Shown: positions 6,133-13,906 of the stretch, piece by piece | Numbering within the stretch: the first letter of the stretch is position 1 | Layout: every line of letters begins with the position of its first letter | DNA from: Pseudomonadales bacterium | Lineage (GTDB): Bacteria; Pseudomonadota; Gammaproteobacteria; Pseudomonadales; Azotimanducaceae | Assembly (NCBI GenBank): GCA_007128525.1 | Contig: SKXG01000013.1 | Span: 1 to 14,519, forward strand | Reading direction: 5' to 3' | Length of the DNA stretch: 14,519 nt | Notes under the pieces: generated by a model | Databases searched by the model: none | What the model was told of the DNA's origin: nothing | The model's input: only the letters and a program-made list of their open reading frames with translations | Program-made: the position numbers and the translations under genes

Positions 6133-7722
6133 ATGTGTGGCATTGTCGGATACATCGGTCCGCGGAATGCAGCGCCCATTTTGCTGGCCGGACTGTATCG
6201 GCTTGAGTACCGGGGCTACGACTCCGCGGGCATGGCGCTGGTGCGGCGCAATCGCCTGAGTGTGTGCAAGCGTCAGGGTCGGGTCGGCGCTTTGGAGGCT
6301 GCGCTGCCGAACAGCTTTGCAGGCAGCCCCGGCATCGCCCATACGCGCTGGGCGACGCATGGCGAGCCCAGCGATGCCAATTCGCACCCGCATTGTGATG
6401 CGGAAGAGCGGGTGGCTCTGGTTCACAACGGCATAATTGAGAATGCTACCAGCCTCAGAAAAAAGCTTGAAAAAGAAGGAGTTGTGTTCGCTTCAGAAAC
6501 AGACTCTGAGGTTCTGGCGCATCTGATCGCGCGGGCAGAAGGCGACACACTGGAAGCGCGTGTGCGCGTCGCGCTGGCACAGGTCACCGGCACATACGGC
6601 CTTGCCGTGCTGGACGCGCGGCATCCGGACGAGCTGGTGGTGGCGCGCAATGGCAGCCCGGTGATCATCGGTATCGGCGACGGGGAAATGTTCGTTGCCT
6701 CGGACGCCGCGGCGCTGATCCGGCACACCCGCCAGATCGTGCATCTCGATGACGGCGAGCTGGCGACGGTGCGCGCAGACGGCTTTGAAAGCTCCATGCT
6801 GGAGGGTGGCCGTACCGACAAGACGCCGCTGGCGCTGAGCTGGACGGACGAGTCTTTCGACAAGGGCAACCATGAGCACTATATGCGCAAAGAGATTGCC
6901 GAGCAGGGCGAGTCGGTGCGGCGCACGCTGCGCGGCCGACTCGACCGGCGCTTTCAGACGGCACGGCTTGGGGGCCTGGAAATGGCGGCCCGTGAGCTGC
7001 TGGATGTCCGGCGTATCAAGATACTGGGGTGTGGTTCCGCGTACATTGCGGGCTGCCTGGGGGCCAACATGATTGAGCAGCTGGCCCGTATTCCAGCGCA
7101 TGCCGAGCAGGCCTCGGAATTCCGGTACCGGAACCCGGTGATCGAAAAGGACTGTCTGTACATTGCGGTCAGTCAGTCCGGTGAGACGTTTGACACCCTG
7201 GCGGCGGTACAGGAGATCAAGCGCAAGGGTGGCGCCGTTCTTGGTGTGGTCAACGTGGTTGGCAGCACCATCGCCCGTGAGTGCGGGCGCGGCATTTATC
7301 TGCATGCCGGGCCGGAAGTGTCCGTGGTGTCGACCAAAACCTTTACCTGCACGGCGGTCGCCTTTGCGCTGCTCGCCATTCATCTGGGACGTATCAGGGA
7401 CTTGTCGCCGGCGCAGGGTGGACGGCTGATCGCTGCGCTTGAGGCGCTGCCGGATCAGATCGAGCAGGTGGATGCGCAGGAAGCGCAGGTCGCTGAGCTT
7501 GCCAAAGCCTTCAGCAGCGCCAATGACGCCTATTTCATCGGTCGGACCTGGGGCTATGCGTTGGCGATGGAGGGCGCTCTAAAGCTTAAAGAAATCAGCT
7601 ATTTGCACGCGGAAGCTTATCCTGCTTCTGAGCTTAAACATGGCCCGTTGGCATTGATCGAGCCCGGAACGCCAACACTGATTGTGCTGCCGGACGACGA
7701 GCTGCTGGCGAAGAATCATTAG
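6133..7722 (+). CDS. glmS: Glutamine-fructose-6-phosphate aminotransferase, truncated by in-frame TAG
   Basis: GlmS makes glucosamine-6-phosphate from fructose-6-phosphate and glutamine, the first step to UDP-GlcNAc for peptidoglycan and LPS. The start MCGIVGYIG exposes the N-terminal nucleophile Cys2, and HTRWATHG and NSHPHCD complete the glutaminase domain (to about 220). Two SIS domains follow, with LGCGSAY, SQSGETFDT, VVSTKTFTCT and ELKHGPLALIE (catalytic-loop His503). AGGGAGG precedes the ATG at good spacing. The frame stops at TAG 7720-7722 after 529 codons, whereas E. coli GlmS has 609 residues; the missing end is intact in the same frame behind the stop (see the next entry). Without the tail the product lacks the C-terminal Lys that engages fructose-6-phosphate and should not make sugar phosphate. 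Two stretches (about 6431-6515 and 7575-7655) are more AT-rich than the rest. Confidence 0.93.
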   Translation: MCGIVGYIGPRNAAPILLAGLYRLEYRGYDSAGMALVRRNRLSVCKRQGRVGALEAALPNSFAGSPGIAHTRWATHGEPSDANSHPHCDAEERVALVHNGIIENATSLRKKLEKEGVVFASETDSEVLAHLIARAEGDTLEARVRVALAQVTGTYGLAVLDARHPDELVVARNGSPVIIGIGDGEMFVASDAAALIRHTRQIVHLDDGELATVRADGFESSMLEGGRTDKTPLALSWTDESFDKGNHEHYMRKEIAEQGESVRRTLRGRLDRRFQTARLGGLEMAARELLDVRRIKILGCGSAYIAGCLGANMIEQLARIPAHAEQASEFRYRNPVIEKDCLYIAVSQSGETFDTLAAVQEIKRKGGAVLGVVNVVGSTIARECGRGIYLHAGPEVSVVSTKTFTCTAVAFALLAIHLGRIRDLSPAQGGRLIAALEALPDQIEQVDAQEAQVAELAKAFSSANDAYFIGRTWGYALAMEGALKLKEISYLHAEAYPASELKHGPLALIEPGTPTLIVLPDDELLAKNH

Positions 7723-7950
7723 ACCATTGAAGAGATTCAGGCCAGACGTGGGCCGGTGGTTGCGGTCGCCCATCCGGGAGCGGCCCCGGATTCACTGCAG
7801 GCGGTGGTCGAGGTGCCCCGGTCTGAACCTATTCTGGACCCGATACTGATGAACATTCCGCTGCAGCTGCTCGCCTATCACGTGGCGTTGAATCGCGGCA
7901 CCAATGTGGACAAGCCGCGGAATCTGGCGAAGTCCGTCACCGTGGAGTAA
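7723..7950 (+). pseudogene. glmS: Detached in-frame 3' end of glmS behind the amber codon
   Basis: The frame continues from TAG 7720-7722 without any shift, reading [19 protein letters not shown] and then [16 protein letters not shown] and [11 protein letters not shown] before TAA at 7948-7950. This is the universal GlmS C-terminus, including the Lys of NLAKSVTVE, which in E. coli (Lys603) forms the Schiff base with fructose-6-phosphate. Alignment by eye with E. coli (LLEKLKSNIEEV against LLAKNH-stop-TIEEI) puts the TAG at a Ser position without any length change, so one substitution, for example TCG to TAG, would explain it. The whole gene would encode 605 residues. The tail shows no decay. 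The options are a recent nonsense mutation, a base-call error, or readthrough/suppression. An ATG inside the tail (7756, another frame) is not a real start. Confidence 0.9.
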
Positions 7951-7963
7951 TGGCGCGAATCTA

Positions 7964-7987
7964 ACAGGCCGTCATGCAACGGCCTGT
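7964..7987. terminator. Shared hairpin between convergent glmS and the M48 protease gene
   Basis: ACAGGCCGT and ACGGCCTGT form a perfect 9-bp stem around a 6-nt loop in the 36-bp gap between the glmS stop and the protease stop. This is the typical place for a bidirectional terminator. T-runs on either side are poor, so its strength is uncertain. Confidence 0.55.
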
Positions 7988-8955
7988 CAGTAGCGGCGTA
8001 ACAGCCAGCGCAGTATGGGCTCCGGCGGGGGACGCCCGACCAGCGGTGTTGCTGCCGCACGTCGGATAGCGGCGATCGGTCGCAGATCCGATCTTTCGTG
8101 CAGGGCCAGCAGTCGCTGGATGCGCTCGTCCGTCGGCGGATGTGTCTGCAGCCACTTCAGAAACGGGGGCGGCCTTTGGCCGAACAGGGTCCGCAGCCAG
8201 CTGCCGTGATGCTGTTCCAGAATCTGCAGAGCTTCCGCCAGACCTCTCGGATCACCGGTCATGGCGACGGCTTCGAGGTCGGCCATGTACTCGCGATTTC
8301 GTGACAAGGCCAGTTGCAGCAGCGTGCTGAGGGTCGGCGCGAGCGCAGCGAACAGCAGGGCGAGCCAGGGCAGTGCGACCTCGCCGAGCAGGATGCCGGG
8401 CAGCATCAGAATCAGCAGCAACTGAATGGCGAACGCGCTCCAGACGGTGAACTGGGACATGGCAGCGGCCAGTGCCATGACGCGGGTGTCGCCGTTGCGC
8501 AGGTGACTGACTTCATGGCCCAGGACGCCGGCAAGCTGCCGCAGATTGAGCGTGGCCAGCAGCCCGGCAGAGACGGCCACACCACCATTCTGGCGGGTAC
8601 CCGTGGCAAAGGCATTCAGGTTGGGGTCCGGGACATAGAAGAGCGCCGGCGGGGTTTCCATCTGCGCCCGGTCATACAGGGCTCGCAGCACGGCATACAG
8701 CTCAGGGGCCTGTGCCGGACTAAGCTGACTGGCGCCGGCACGTGCCAGGACATAGCGTGCTGGTATGCGGCCGCCGACAAAGGCACCGAATATCACCAAC
8801 AGCAGCGCCCAGTACAGTCCTTCCGGTCCCGCCAACAGCCACGCCGGAATGGCCATCAGGCAGGCCAAGCCACCCAGGATCAGCCCGGTCTGCAGCAGAT
8901 TTTGCAGGCGTCCGCGCCACAGCTGCGATGGCGCAAGCGGCCGGCGGTCAGTCAT
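7987..8955 (-). CDS. M48 family membrane zinc metalloprotease (HtpX-like)
   Basis: A 322-residue inner-membrane peptidase. Two hydrophobic segments lie near the N-terminus (about 23-42 and 48-62). The zinc-binding HEVSH is at 147-151 (H147, H151, catalytic E148), followed by two more hydrophobic stretches (170-190 and 194-216). E222 in NREYMADLEA is the expected third zinc ligand. FATGTRQNGGVAVS and THPPTDERIQRL are further M48B landmarks. HtpX-type proteases degrade damaged or misfolded membrane proteins alongside FtsH. It is somewhat longer than E. coli HtpX (about 293 aa), with an Arg/Pro-rich C-terminal tail. The start at 8953-8955 has only a weak GAAG upstream. It is divergent from the SbcD-like gene and convergent with glmS. 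Confidence 0.9.
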   Translation of the reverse strand: MTDRRPLAPSQLWRGRLQNLLQTGLILGGLACLMAIPAWLLAGPEGLYWALLLVIFGAFVGGRIPARYVLARAGASQLSPAQAPELYAVLRALYDRAQMETPPALFYVPDPNLNAFATGTRQNGGVAVSAGLLATLNLRQLAGVLGHEVSHLRNGDTRVMALAAAMSQFTVWSAFAIQLLLILMLPGILLGEVALPWLALLFAALAPTLSTLLQLALSRNREYMADLEAVAMTGDPRGLAEALQILEQHHGSWLRTLFGQRPPPFLKWLQTHPPTDERIQRLLALHERSDLRPIAAIRRAAATPLVGRPPPEPILRWLLRRY

Positions 8956-8995
8956 ACCGGTCTTCGGTCATCAGGCGTTGATGCCACAGTTCATA

Positions 8996-9039
8996 CATTT
9001 GGGCAGTCCCATCTGGGCAAGTCGCATCTGGGCAAGTCG
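8996..9039. repeat. 15-bp tandem repeat in the protease/nuclease divergent region
   Basis: Two perfect adjacent copies of CATCTGGGCAAGTCG (9010-9024 and 9025-9039) follow one imperfect copy (8996-9009). They lie in the 205-bp spacer between the divergent protease and SbcD-like genes. They could be slippage products or protein-binding iterons. No clear promoter is visible in the spacer. Confidence 0.75.
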
Positions 9040-9160
9040 TATTGCTTCAGTATAGGTGCGTAGTAGCGGCACTTCGAACTTCCGAATGTCCAGTTCCGAC
9101 TGCGGTTGTCGCCCGCTAATGGCATCATGCTCGCCTGAACTGGTCGGACAGTGATCATCG

Positions 9161-10447
9161 ATGAAGTTGTTGGCAGTAGGAGATCTGCACCTGGGCCGCC
9201 GCCCTTCGCGTTTACCGGCCATGCTGGCGGAACGTGCTGCCGAGCTGGGGCCGGCAGAAGCCTGGCGACGGCTGGTCGCTCATGCGGTCGAACAGCGGGT
9301 AGACGCCGTGGTGCTGGCCGGTGATCTGGTTGAACGCGAGGATGACTTCTTTGAGGCCTACCGGGACCTGCGCGAAGGTGTAGAGCGGCTGACCGGGGCG
9401 GGTATTCGCGTGCTGGGCGTTGCCGGGAACCACGACGTCCAGGTTCTGCCGCGGCTGGCCGCGCAATTGCCGGATTTTGAGCTGCTCGGGGCCGGGGGTC
9501 ACTGGCAGGCCGTCCAACTGGAAGGTGGCGGGGAGCGATTGCAGCTCTGGGGCTGGTCTTTTCCAACAAAAGTGGTGGCGAAGAGTCCGTTGGCCGAACA
9601 ACAGTTTCCGGCTGCGGAGGGGCTGAGCCTCGGGCTGCTCCACTGTGACCGGGATGCGCAGGGCAGTCAGTACGCGCCAGTGACGACCGCAGAACTCAAC
9701 GCAGCCGGCCTGGATGGTTGGCTGCTCGGCCACATTCATCAGCCCGACCCGCTGAATGCAGAGCGCCTGCAGGGATATCTGGGCTGTGTCACCGGCATGG
9801 ACCCGGGTGAGCATGGCCCGCGCGGGCCATGGCTGATTGAGGTCGAGCGGGGGCGCGTTGCCCGCTGCCAACAATGGCTGGTCGCGCCAATTCAGTACGA
9901 AAGGCTGGACCTGGACCTCACTGATCTGCCTGGGCCGGATGCCGCACAGGACGCGCTGCTCACGGCACTGCCGCCGCTGGAGCGCGAGCTGGCGGCCCGG
10001 CTCAATCCACCGGACGTGGTCGCGCTGCGCGTGAGGCTGGTTGGCCAGAGTCAGCATGGCGCCGCAGCGGCGACAGGATTTCCACAGGCGTTGCACGATC
10101 AGCTGCCCGTGGCCGGGACAGAACGGCACTACTTTATTGAGCGCATCATTGATGCCACCGAGCCGGTGATCCCGCTGACGGATCTGGCTGGCCGGGCCGA
10201 TCCGGTTGGCTTGTTGGCGCAGCGCCTGCTGCTGCTGGATGCGCCGGCCACGGATCCGGAGCGGCAGAACCTGCTCAGCCGCACACGCCGGCATCTCGAG
10301 AAGCAGCTGCAGGCCACCCACTGGCAGGGGATATTGCGCGAAGGTCAGGGTAAAGAGCACCTGGACGATGTGACAGTAGCGGATTACCTGCGTCGTGCCG
10401 GACGCCAGGCACTCGCCGGGATGCTGGCGTCCGAGGAGTCGGGCTGA
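9161..10447 (+). CDS. SbcD/Mre11/YhaO-like metallophosphoesterase nuclease
   Basis: A 428-residue calcineurin-like phosphoesterase with the full Mre11-type metal set: DLHLG (D8, H10), GD (D55), GNHD (N90, H91, D92), LLHCD (H161) and GHIH (H191, H193). The first 230 or so residues are the nuclease domain; the rest is the capping/DNA-binding and ATPase-contact region, which is divergent. Such proteins pair with a Rad50/SbcC-type ATPase to cut DNA ends, hairpins or protein-blocked ends with Mn2+. The sequence looks closer to the YhaO type than to E. coli SbcD, but I cannot separate them by eye. Its TGA overlaps the ATG of the ATPase gene by one base (TGATG), so the two are co-translated partners. 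The ribosome site is poor (GGACAG). Confidence 0.88.
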   Translation: MKLLAVGDLHLGRRPSRLPAMLAERAAELGPAEAWRRLVAHAVEQRVDAVVLAGDLVEREDDFFEAYRDLREGVERLTGAGIRVLGVAGNHDVQVLPRLAAQLPDFELLGAGGHWQAVQLEGGGERLQLWGWSFPTKVVAKSPLAEQQFPAAEGLSLGLLHCDRDAQGSQYAPVTTAELNAAGLDGWLLGHIHQPDPLNAERLQGYLGCVTGMDPGEHGPRGPWLIEVERGRVARCQQWLVAPIQYERLDLDLTDLPGPDAAQDALLTALPPLERELAARLNPPDVVALRVRLVGQSQHGAAAATGFPQALHDQLPVAGTERHYFIERIIDATEPVIPLTDLAGRADPVGLLAQRLLLLDAPATDPERQNLLSRTRRHLEKQLQATHWQGILREGQGKEHLDDVTVADYLRRAGRQALAGMLASEESG

Positions 10448-13400
10448 TGCGTCTGCGCCTTCTTCGCATTGAGCGGCTGCCGGGCATTGCACCAGGGTTC
10501 GAACTGAGCGACCTGGGCCCTGGCGTGAACCTGATCTCCGGTCCGAACGCCAGCGGCAAAAGCAGCCTGATTCGGGCGCTTAAGTATTTGCTCGCCGGAC
10601 CCGATGCGGCCGATCCGGCCATGCTGTCGCTCGACGCCGAGTTCGGCAATGGGGGCCGCTGGTCAGTTACGCGCCAGGGCTCTGACGTGCAATGGCGGCA
10701 CGACGGACGCGATGCGCCGCCGCCACGGCTGCCCGATCGCGACGCCTTGTCCGGCTACTGGCTGACGATGGAGAACCTGCTCAGCAAAGACACCACTGAC
10801 AAGGATCTTGAGGCGACGCTGTATCGTGCGTTGAGCGGCGGCTTTGATCTCGAGGCGCTGAAGGCAGAATTGTTTGGCCTTGGGCCGCAGCACGGTCAGC
10901 GCGAATACCGGACATTTTTGACCGCACGCAATGCGCTGTCTGAGCAGGTCAGCGAGAGCCGTGCCCTGCAGCGCGACGAGGCCGAGTTGCCAGCATTGCG
11001 AACGCGGATTGCCGAGGCAAGGGCTGCTGCAGAGCAGGCCGCAGCATTGGCCAGAGCGCTCGAATGGCTTGACCTCAGGGAACAGCAGCGCTCGCTGACG
11101 GCGCAGCTGCAAAATTTCCCGCCAGCCATGTCGCGCCTGCACGGTGACGAGATCGAGCGGCTGGATGTCCTGGAGTCCGATCTGGCCAGGATTGATGAGG
11201 CGATGCGCGGTGCGGTGCAGCAGCAGTCTGACGCGCGGCGGGATCTTGCTGACAGTGGCCTGGCAGCTGGAGCGCCAGCCGAATCAGAACTGGCGACGCA
11301 GCAGGCGGCGCTGCAACGCCTGCGCGAGCTTGGGCAGCACCACGATGACTGTCAGCAGCAATTGCAGCAGGCCGAGTCGGATCTAGACATGGCCGTTAAA
11401 CAACTCGGTGGTCAGGATCCCGATCAAGGGTTGTCGTTCACGCCCGAGCATCTGCAGCGTGCAGAGCGTCTGGTGCGGGAGCTGCTGCAGGCTCGTAAGC
11501 ACTGTGCCGAACTGCAGGCGCAGCTGGATGATCTGCCAGAGCCCGTTGCCGAACATGAGTTGCTCTCATTGCAGCAGGGTGCCGAGTTGCTCCGCGGCTG
11601 GCTGGCTGCACATGCGTTGAACCAACAATGGCCTTGGGGGGCGCTGGCAGCCGTGCTTGGTGGCGTGGTGGCAGCCGGTGTCGGCGCATACCATCAACTG
11701 TGGGTGGCGGCAGCCGGCGGTCTGATCGCTGCGACCGGTGGCGCGATGTCCTGGTGGCAGCGACGCGCGCTGCTTGGCAAAACGCGTGCGGACTATCTGA
11801 GTGGTGATCTGTCACCACCCGAGCAATGGACGCTTGATGCAGTTCGTGCGCGTCGCAATGTGCTGGAATCGCAATTGATCCGGGCGCGGGAGCAGAACGT
11901 CCGCATCGCCCGGCAGGAAGGGCTGCAACAGTCGCTGGCACAGGCGCAGGCCGAAGCCCGGCAACTGGAAGATGCGCATCAGGCGCTGGCGCAGGAGATT
12001 GGCTTCGAACCTCAGCAGGCGGTCCTGAACCTTGATCTGTTCCTGCGTCATCTGGCGCAGTACCAGGACGCCGGACGACGGCGTGATCTGGCGCATCGAC
12101 ACCTGGGCGCGTTGACAGCGGAGCGGGTGGCGCTGGCTGAGACACTACAGCAGTTTCTGGCTGGCTGGGGCGAAACGGTAAGTTCTGATGTCGCGGCATT
12201 GGCAACGGGGTTGGACAGCCTGCAGCAACGCTGCCGGGATGCCCGCAGCGCCAGAGACAAATTGACACGCGCGCAACAGGCGAAGGCGGATGCCCAGGGG
12301 CGCTATGCGCAGCGACAGCAGGAAGTCCTGGCGCTGTACGAGCATGCCGGGCTGCCGGACGGTGATCGCCAGGCACTGATGGCGTGCCTTGAGAGACTTG
12401 ATGACTGGCGAAGGCTTAAGCGTGAGGCCGATCAACTTGTTGGTCGCATACAAAGCGTGCGGGCCAATCTCGCCGGGCAAGAGGCGGTGCTGGCATTGGT
12501 GGAGCAGGACGACCGCGCCGAGCTGCTTGAGCAGCAGGCGCAGGCGAAAGCCGCCGCACAACGTCTGGATGACCTGACAGAAGAAGCCGGCCGCCTGACA
12601 GAACGGCTGGCGCAGGCCGGTCGTGAACACAGACTTGAGCAGGCACAGGCGGAGGTCGATCAGGGCCAAGCGCATCTTCAGGATGTCCTGGACAGCTGGC
12701 TGCTGAAACATACCGGACAGTTCCTGCTGGATGAGGTCAGCGCGGCTTATCATCACGACCATGAGCCGGCATTGCTCAGTGAAGGGCGGCGACGCTTTCA
12801 GCAGTTCACGCACCATGGCTGGGATCTTATGCTGGACAAGGCGGCTGGCCTGCTTGCGACAGAGCAGGCCAGCGGTGACAAGTTCACGCTGTCCGAATTG
12901 TCCACTGGAACCCGCATTCAGTTGCTGCTGGCCATGCGGACGGCCAGGCTGGCCTATCTCGAGCAGGGCAGGGAATCATTGCCGCTGTTCCTGGATGAGG
13001 CTCTGACAACCAGCGACGAGACGCGGTTTGCTGCCGTAGCCCGTGCGCTGCATGCACTGGCCAATGTGGAAGACCGTCAGGTGTTCTATTTGAGTGCACG
13101 CCGCCAGGAGCTTGGTCTGTGGCAGGCAGTGACGGGTCAGCAGCCGCATCATATTGATCTAGCAGCGCTGCGCTTTGGTGAAGCCGTGGCTGCTGACGAT
13201 CTCGCTGTGTCACGCCTGCCTGAGGTGCCGTTGCCGGGACCGCTCAGTTCCGAAGCGTACGGCACTTTGCTCGGCGTACCTGCGGTGGACCCGACACTGC
13301 CGGCCGGGAAGCTGCATCTGTTTCATCTGCTGCGCGACGACTTGACCTTGCTGCATCATTTGCTCAGTGCGTGGCGTGTGGAGAACCTTGGTCAGCTTGA

Positions 13401-13902
13401 GCTGTTGCTGGGCAGCGATGCAGTGGTCAATGCGATACCCGACGCAGATACCCGCAGCAAGCTCGTCGCTCGTTGCCGGTTGGCACGGCATTGGTTGGCC
13501 GCATGGCAACAAGGCCGGGGCAGGCCAGTTGATCGTACGGTACTGGCAGCTTCCGGCGCAGTCTCCGACGCCTTTATTGATCCGGCATCAGAATTAGTCG
13601 CTGCGCTGGAAGGCGATGGCCGCGCATTGATTGCGGGTATGCGTAGAGGAGAGGTGCCACGATTCCGGAAGGAAAAGATTGATGAACTCGAAGCCTGGTT
13701 GGAAACTGAAGGCTACATTGATTCAGCGCCAGTCCTGAACGCTGGCGAAAGACTGCAGACAACCTTGCTCTCAGCCGATGACGCAACAGAGTCCGGTGCG
13801 GCCGTGCAGCGGCTGGTGGGCTGGCTGGAGGCCGGGTGCGCCGCCCGGCCCCATGCCGTGACCGATACAGAGGCTCGCCCCGATAACGGCAGCGAAGCCT
13901 AG
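10447..13902 (+). CDS. SbcC/Rad50/YhaN-like ATPase with mid-coil membrane segments
   Basis: An 1151-residue SMC-like protein. The Walker A is GPNASGKSS (32-40). Long Gln/Ala/Glu/Leu-rich coiled coils run about 160-390 and 455-745. The ABC signature is LSELSTGTRIQLLLAMRTA (815-833), the Walker B LPLFLDEAL (845-853, with D850 and E851) and the D-loop TTSDETR. At the coil apex, where Rad50 has its CxxC zinc hook, there are two predicted transmembrane helices (about 397-413 and 418-434); none of the six cysteines I count forms a CxxC. This resembles the COG4717/YhaN group. After the ATPase half about 235 residues (915-1151) continue that I cannot assign. With the overlapping SbcD-like nuclease it should form an ATP-driven DNA-end processing complex, perhaps at the membrane. 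It ends with TAG, 4 bp from the convergent recD. Confidence 0.88.
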   Translation: MRLRLLRIERLPGIAPGFELSDLGPGVNLISGPNASGKSSLIRALKYLLAGPDAADPAMLSLDAEFGNGGRWSVTRQGSDVQWRHDGRDAPPPRLPDRDALSGYWLTMENLLSKDTTDKDLEATLYRALSGGFDLEALKAELFGLGPQHGQREYRTFLTARNALSEQVSESRALQRDEAELPALRTRIAEARAAAEQAAALARALEWLDLREQQRSLTAQLQNFPPAMSRLHGDEIERLDVLESDLARIDEAMRGAVQQQSDARRDLADSGLAAGAPAESELATQQAALQRLRELGQHHDDCQQQLQQAESDLDMAVKQLGGQDPDQGLSFTPEHLQRAERLVRELLQARKHCAELQAQLDDLPEPVAEHELLSLQQGAELLRGWLAAHALNQQWPWGALAAVLGGVVAAGVGAYHQLWVAAAGGLIAATGGAMSWWQRRALLGKTRADYLSGDLSPPEQWTLDAVRARRNVLESQLIRAREQNVRIARQEGLQQSLAQAQAEARQLEDAHQALAQEIGFEPQQAVLNLDLFLRHLAQYQDAGRRRDLAHRHLGALTAERVALAETLQQFLAGWGETVSSDVAALATGLDSLQQRCRDARSARDKLTRAQQAKADAQGRYAQRQQEVLALYEHAGLPDGDRQALMACLERLDDWRRLKREADQLVGRIQSVRANLAGQEAVLALVEQDDRAELLEQQAQAKAAAQRLDDLTEEAGRLTERLAQAGREHRLEQAQAEVDQGQAHLQDVLDSWLLKHTGQFLLDEVSAAYHHDHEPALLSEGRRRFQQFTHHGWDLMLDKAAGLLATEQASGDKFTLSELSTGTRIQLLLAMRTARLAYLEQGRESLPLFLDEALTTSDETRFAAVARALHALANVEDRQVFYLSARRQELGLWQAVTGQQPHHIDLAALRFGEAVAADDLAVSRLPEVPLPGPLSSEAYGTLLGVPAVDPTLPAGKLHLFHLLRDDLTLLHHLLSAWRVENLGQLELLLGSDAVVNAIPDADTRSKLVARCRLARHWLAAWQQGRGRPVDRTVLAASGAVSDAFIDPASELVAALEGDGRALIAGMRRGEVPRFRKEKIDELEAWLETEGYIDSAPVLNAGERLQTTLLSADDATESGAAVQRLVGWLEAGCAARPHAVTDTEARPDNGSEA

Positions 13903-13906
13903 GCAC

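Noticed and set aside
7720..7722. General reassignment of TAG to an amino acid
   Set aside because: TAG appears to serve as the normal stop of the epimerase (1122-1124) and the Rad50-like gene (13900-13902), where family length and convergent neighbours fit termination.
8314..9063. 249-codon plus-strand frame opposite the M48 protease gene
   Set aside because: It is antisense to a protein with a complete HEVSH motif and membrane segments. The product is Gln/Arg-rich with no family features, as expected of a shadow frame in GC-rich DNA.
8971..9222. Minus-strand 83-codon frame ending in CMNCGINA just upstream of the M48 protease gene
   Set aside because: Its stop is only 15 bp from the protease start, which looks operon-like. 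However, the only useful ATG lies inside the SbcD-like gene without a ribosome site, the 15-bp tandem repeat supplies part of the frame, and codon choice is not clearly coding.
9212..10492. 426-codon minus-strand frame opposite the SbcD-like gene
   Set aside because: The sense strand has all Mre11-type metal motifs. The antisense product has no recognisable domain and runs past the sense gene end.
11438..12376. 312-codon minus-strand frame opposite the Rad50-like gene
   Set aside because: The product is rich in Pro, Ala, His and Arg with no domain, which is a by-product of the GC-rich coiled-coil coding strand.
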